Part shown: positions 6,682 through 7,313 of the stretch, in pieces
Position numbering within the stretch: the stretch's first letter is position 1
How the letters are laid out: the number at the start of each line of letters is the position of its first letter
Source: an uncultured Collinsella sp.
Lineage (GTDB): Bacteria > Actinomycetota > Coriobacteriia > Coriobacteriales > Coriobacteriaceae
Length of the DNA stretch: 7,313 bases
Direction of reading: 5' to 3'
NCBI GenBank assembly: GCA_900555955.1
Contig: USNA01000045.1
Location: 1 to 7,313 of the forward strand
Notes under the pieces: generated by a model
Database searches by the model: none
What the model was told of the DNA's origin: nothing
What the model saw: only the letters and a program-made list of their open reading frames with translations
Made by a program: the position numbers and the translations under genes

Positions 6682-6717
6682 TTACAGTTATGCCTTGCAC
6701 TTTAGACTATCAAAGTG
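6682..6717 (+). promoter_or_regulatory. Weak promoter/operator region of the amidohydrolase gene
   Basis: The inverted repeat CACTTT (6698-6703) and AAAGTG (6712-6717), with an 8-base centre, lies in the only space available for a promoter. TTACAG (6682-6687) and TAGACT (6703-6708) could be a -35/-10 pair, though the 15-bp spacer is short. The dyad would then overlap the -10 as an operator would. No regulator is identified. Confidence 0.25.
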
Positions 6718-6748
6718 TTTGCTGCACAAATAATACTGGAGGGCATCT

Positions 6749-7313
6749 ATGGCACCAGCTCAGTCCAATCTTCAACCGCAACCAGCGCCCAAGGCCACCC
6801 AGGCAGCGCAAGCCGCTATCGGTGACGGTCTTGTTGCCGAGGCTCAAGCTTTTGCAGACAAACTTGCTGCGTGGCGCCACGACCTGCATCAGACGCCCGA
6901 GTTGGGTAATCGCCTTCCGCAAACCTCTGCGTATATCCAGGCACGTCTGACCGAGATGGGCATCCCGTTTGCCACGCTCGTCGACGGCTCCTGTGTTGTG
7001 GGCCTTATTGGTGCTGGTGCGGCCGTGGCGGCCCAGGGCAACGGTATGTGCACGGACGATCAGGCCGGCACGGTCATCATGCTCCGTGGCGACATGGACG
7101 CACTGCCCGTCGCGGAAGAGTCGGGCGAGCCTTTCGCCTCTGTCAACGGCTGCATGCATGCTTGCGGCCACGATATGCATGCGACGGCCCTGCTTGGTGC
7201 CGCCCACCTGCTCAAGGCCCGCGAGTCCGAGCTTGTCGACGCCAACGCCACAGTTAAGTTGCTGTTCCAGCCGGGCGAGGAAACCTTTGAGGGTGCCCGC
7301 GCCGCCCTCGCCG
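6749..7313 (+). CDS. M20 family amidohydrolase / aminoacylase, N-terminal part
   Basis: The frame from ATG 6749 is open to the window edge (188 codons), so the gene is truncated by the window and not necessarily broken. GGAGGG (6738-6743) sits five bases upstream. Family landmarks appear in order: RHDLHQTPELG (43-53), LRGDMDALPV (112-121), MHACGHDMHAT (136-146) and LFQPGEET (172-179). In M20D enzymes, which hydrolyse N-acyl amino acids, hippurate or similar amides, Cys139 and His141 here correspond to metal ligands, Glu177 to the general base and Glu178 to a metal ligand. The remaining ligands lie beyond the window. A Pro/Gln/Ala-rich stretch of about 27 residues precedes the usual start of the fold, and residues ~88-107 form a Gly/Ala-rich insertion before the LRGDMDA strand. 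A cytoplasmic enzyme is likely, as there is no signal peptide. The substrate (N-acetyl amino acid, N-acyl-aminobenzoate or other) cannot be settled from this fragment. Confidence 0.9.
   Translation, partial: MAPAQSNLQPQPAPKATQAAQAAIGDGLVAEAQAFADKLAAWRHDLHQTPELGNRLPQTSAYIQARLTEMGIPFATLVDGSCVVGLIGAGAAVAAQGNGMCTDDQAGTVIMLRGDMDALPVAEESGEPFASVNGCMHACGHDMHATALLGAAHLLKARESELVDANATVKLLFQPGEETFEGARAALA

Noticed and set aside
1..7313. CRISPR array, tRNA, rRNA, insertion-sequence gene or defence island
   Set aside because: No regularly spaced repeats, no tRNA- or rRNA-like segments and no transposase, integrase or nuclease motifs are visible; the genes are ordinary membrane proteins and a hydrolase.

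Overview
The window looks like chromosomal DNA from a moderately GC-rich Gram-positive, most likely a Coriobacteriia member such as Collinsella. This rests on the GC-rich third codon positions, strong Shine-Dalgarno sites, U-tailed hairpin terminators and the tandem YhgE/Pip membrane proteins. The genus is an inference, not something the sequence proves. All four supported genes lie on the + strand.

Layout: positions 1-31 hold what appears to be the 3' half of a terminator for a gene left of the window. Positions 101-160 hold a long imperfect palindrome of REP/MITE type. Two paralogous YhgE/Pip membrane proteins follow (about 345-3125 and 3126-5315). The first gene's stop codon directly abuts the second gene's start codon, so they form a translationally coupled pair. 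They share the N-terminal membrane segment with a WDPYGN motif, a Ser/Ala-rich helical extracellular middle and a C-terminal multi-helix membrane domain. Only the first carries a further C-terminal extension of about 185 residues with two more membrane helices and a hydrophilic tail.

Positions 5316-5648 contain no long gene. They hold a perfect 12-bp hairpin at the stop codon, a terminator nested inside a 15-bp inverted repeat, a promoter with an extended -10 element, and a structured leader with a terminator-like hairpin and a possible 15-codon leader ORF. A DMT/EamA-type transporter follows (5649-6620), closed by a classic terminator. The last gene (6749 to the window edge) is the N-terminal part of an M20-family amidohydrolase/aminoacylase.

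The YhgE pair probably acts as a hetero-oligomeric membrane machine at the cell surface. The EamA transporter and the amidohydrolase appear to be separate transcription units, and nothing here ties them functionally to the YhgE pair. No mobile-element gene, CRISPR array, tRNA or rRNA was seen. Overall the locus looks like ordinary core genome with some unusual intergenic RNA/DNA structures.
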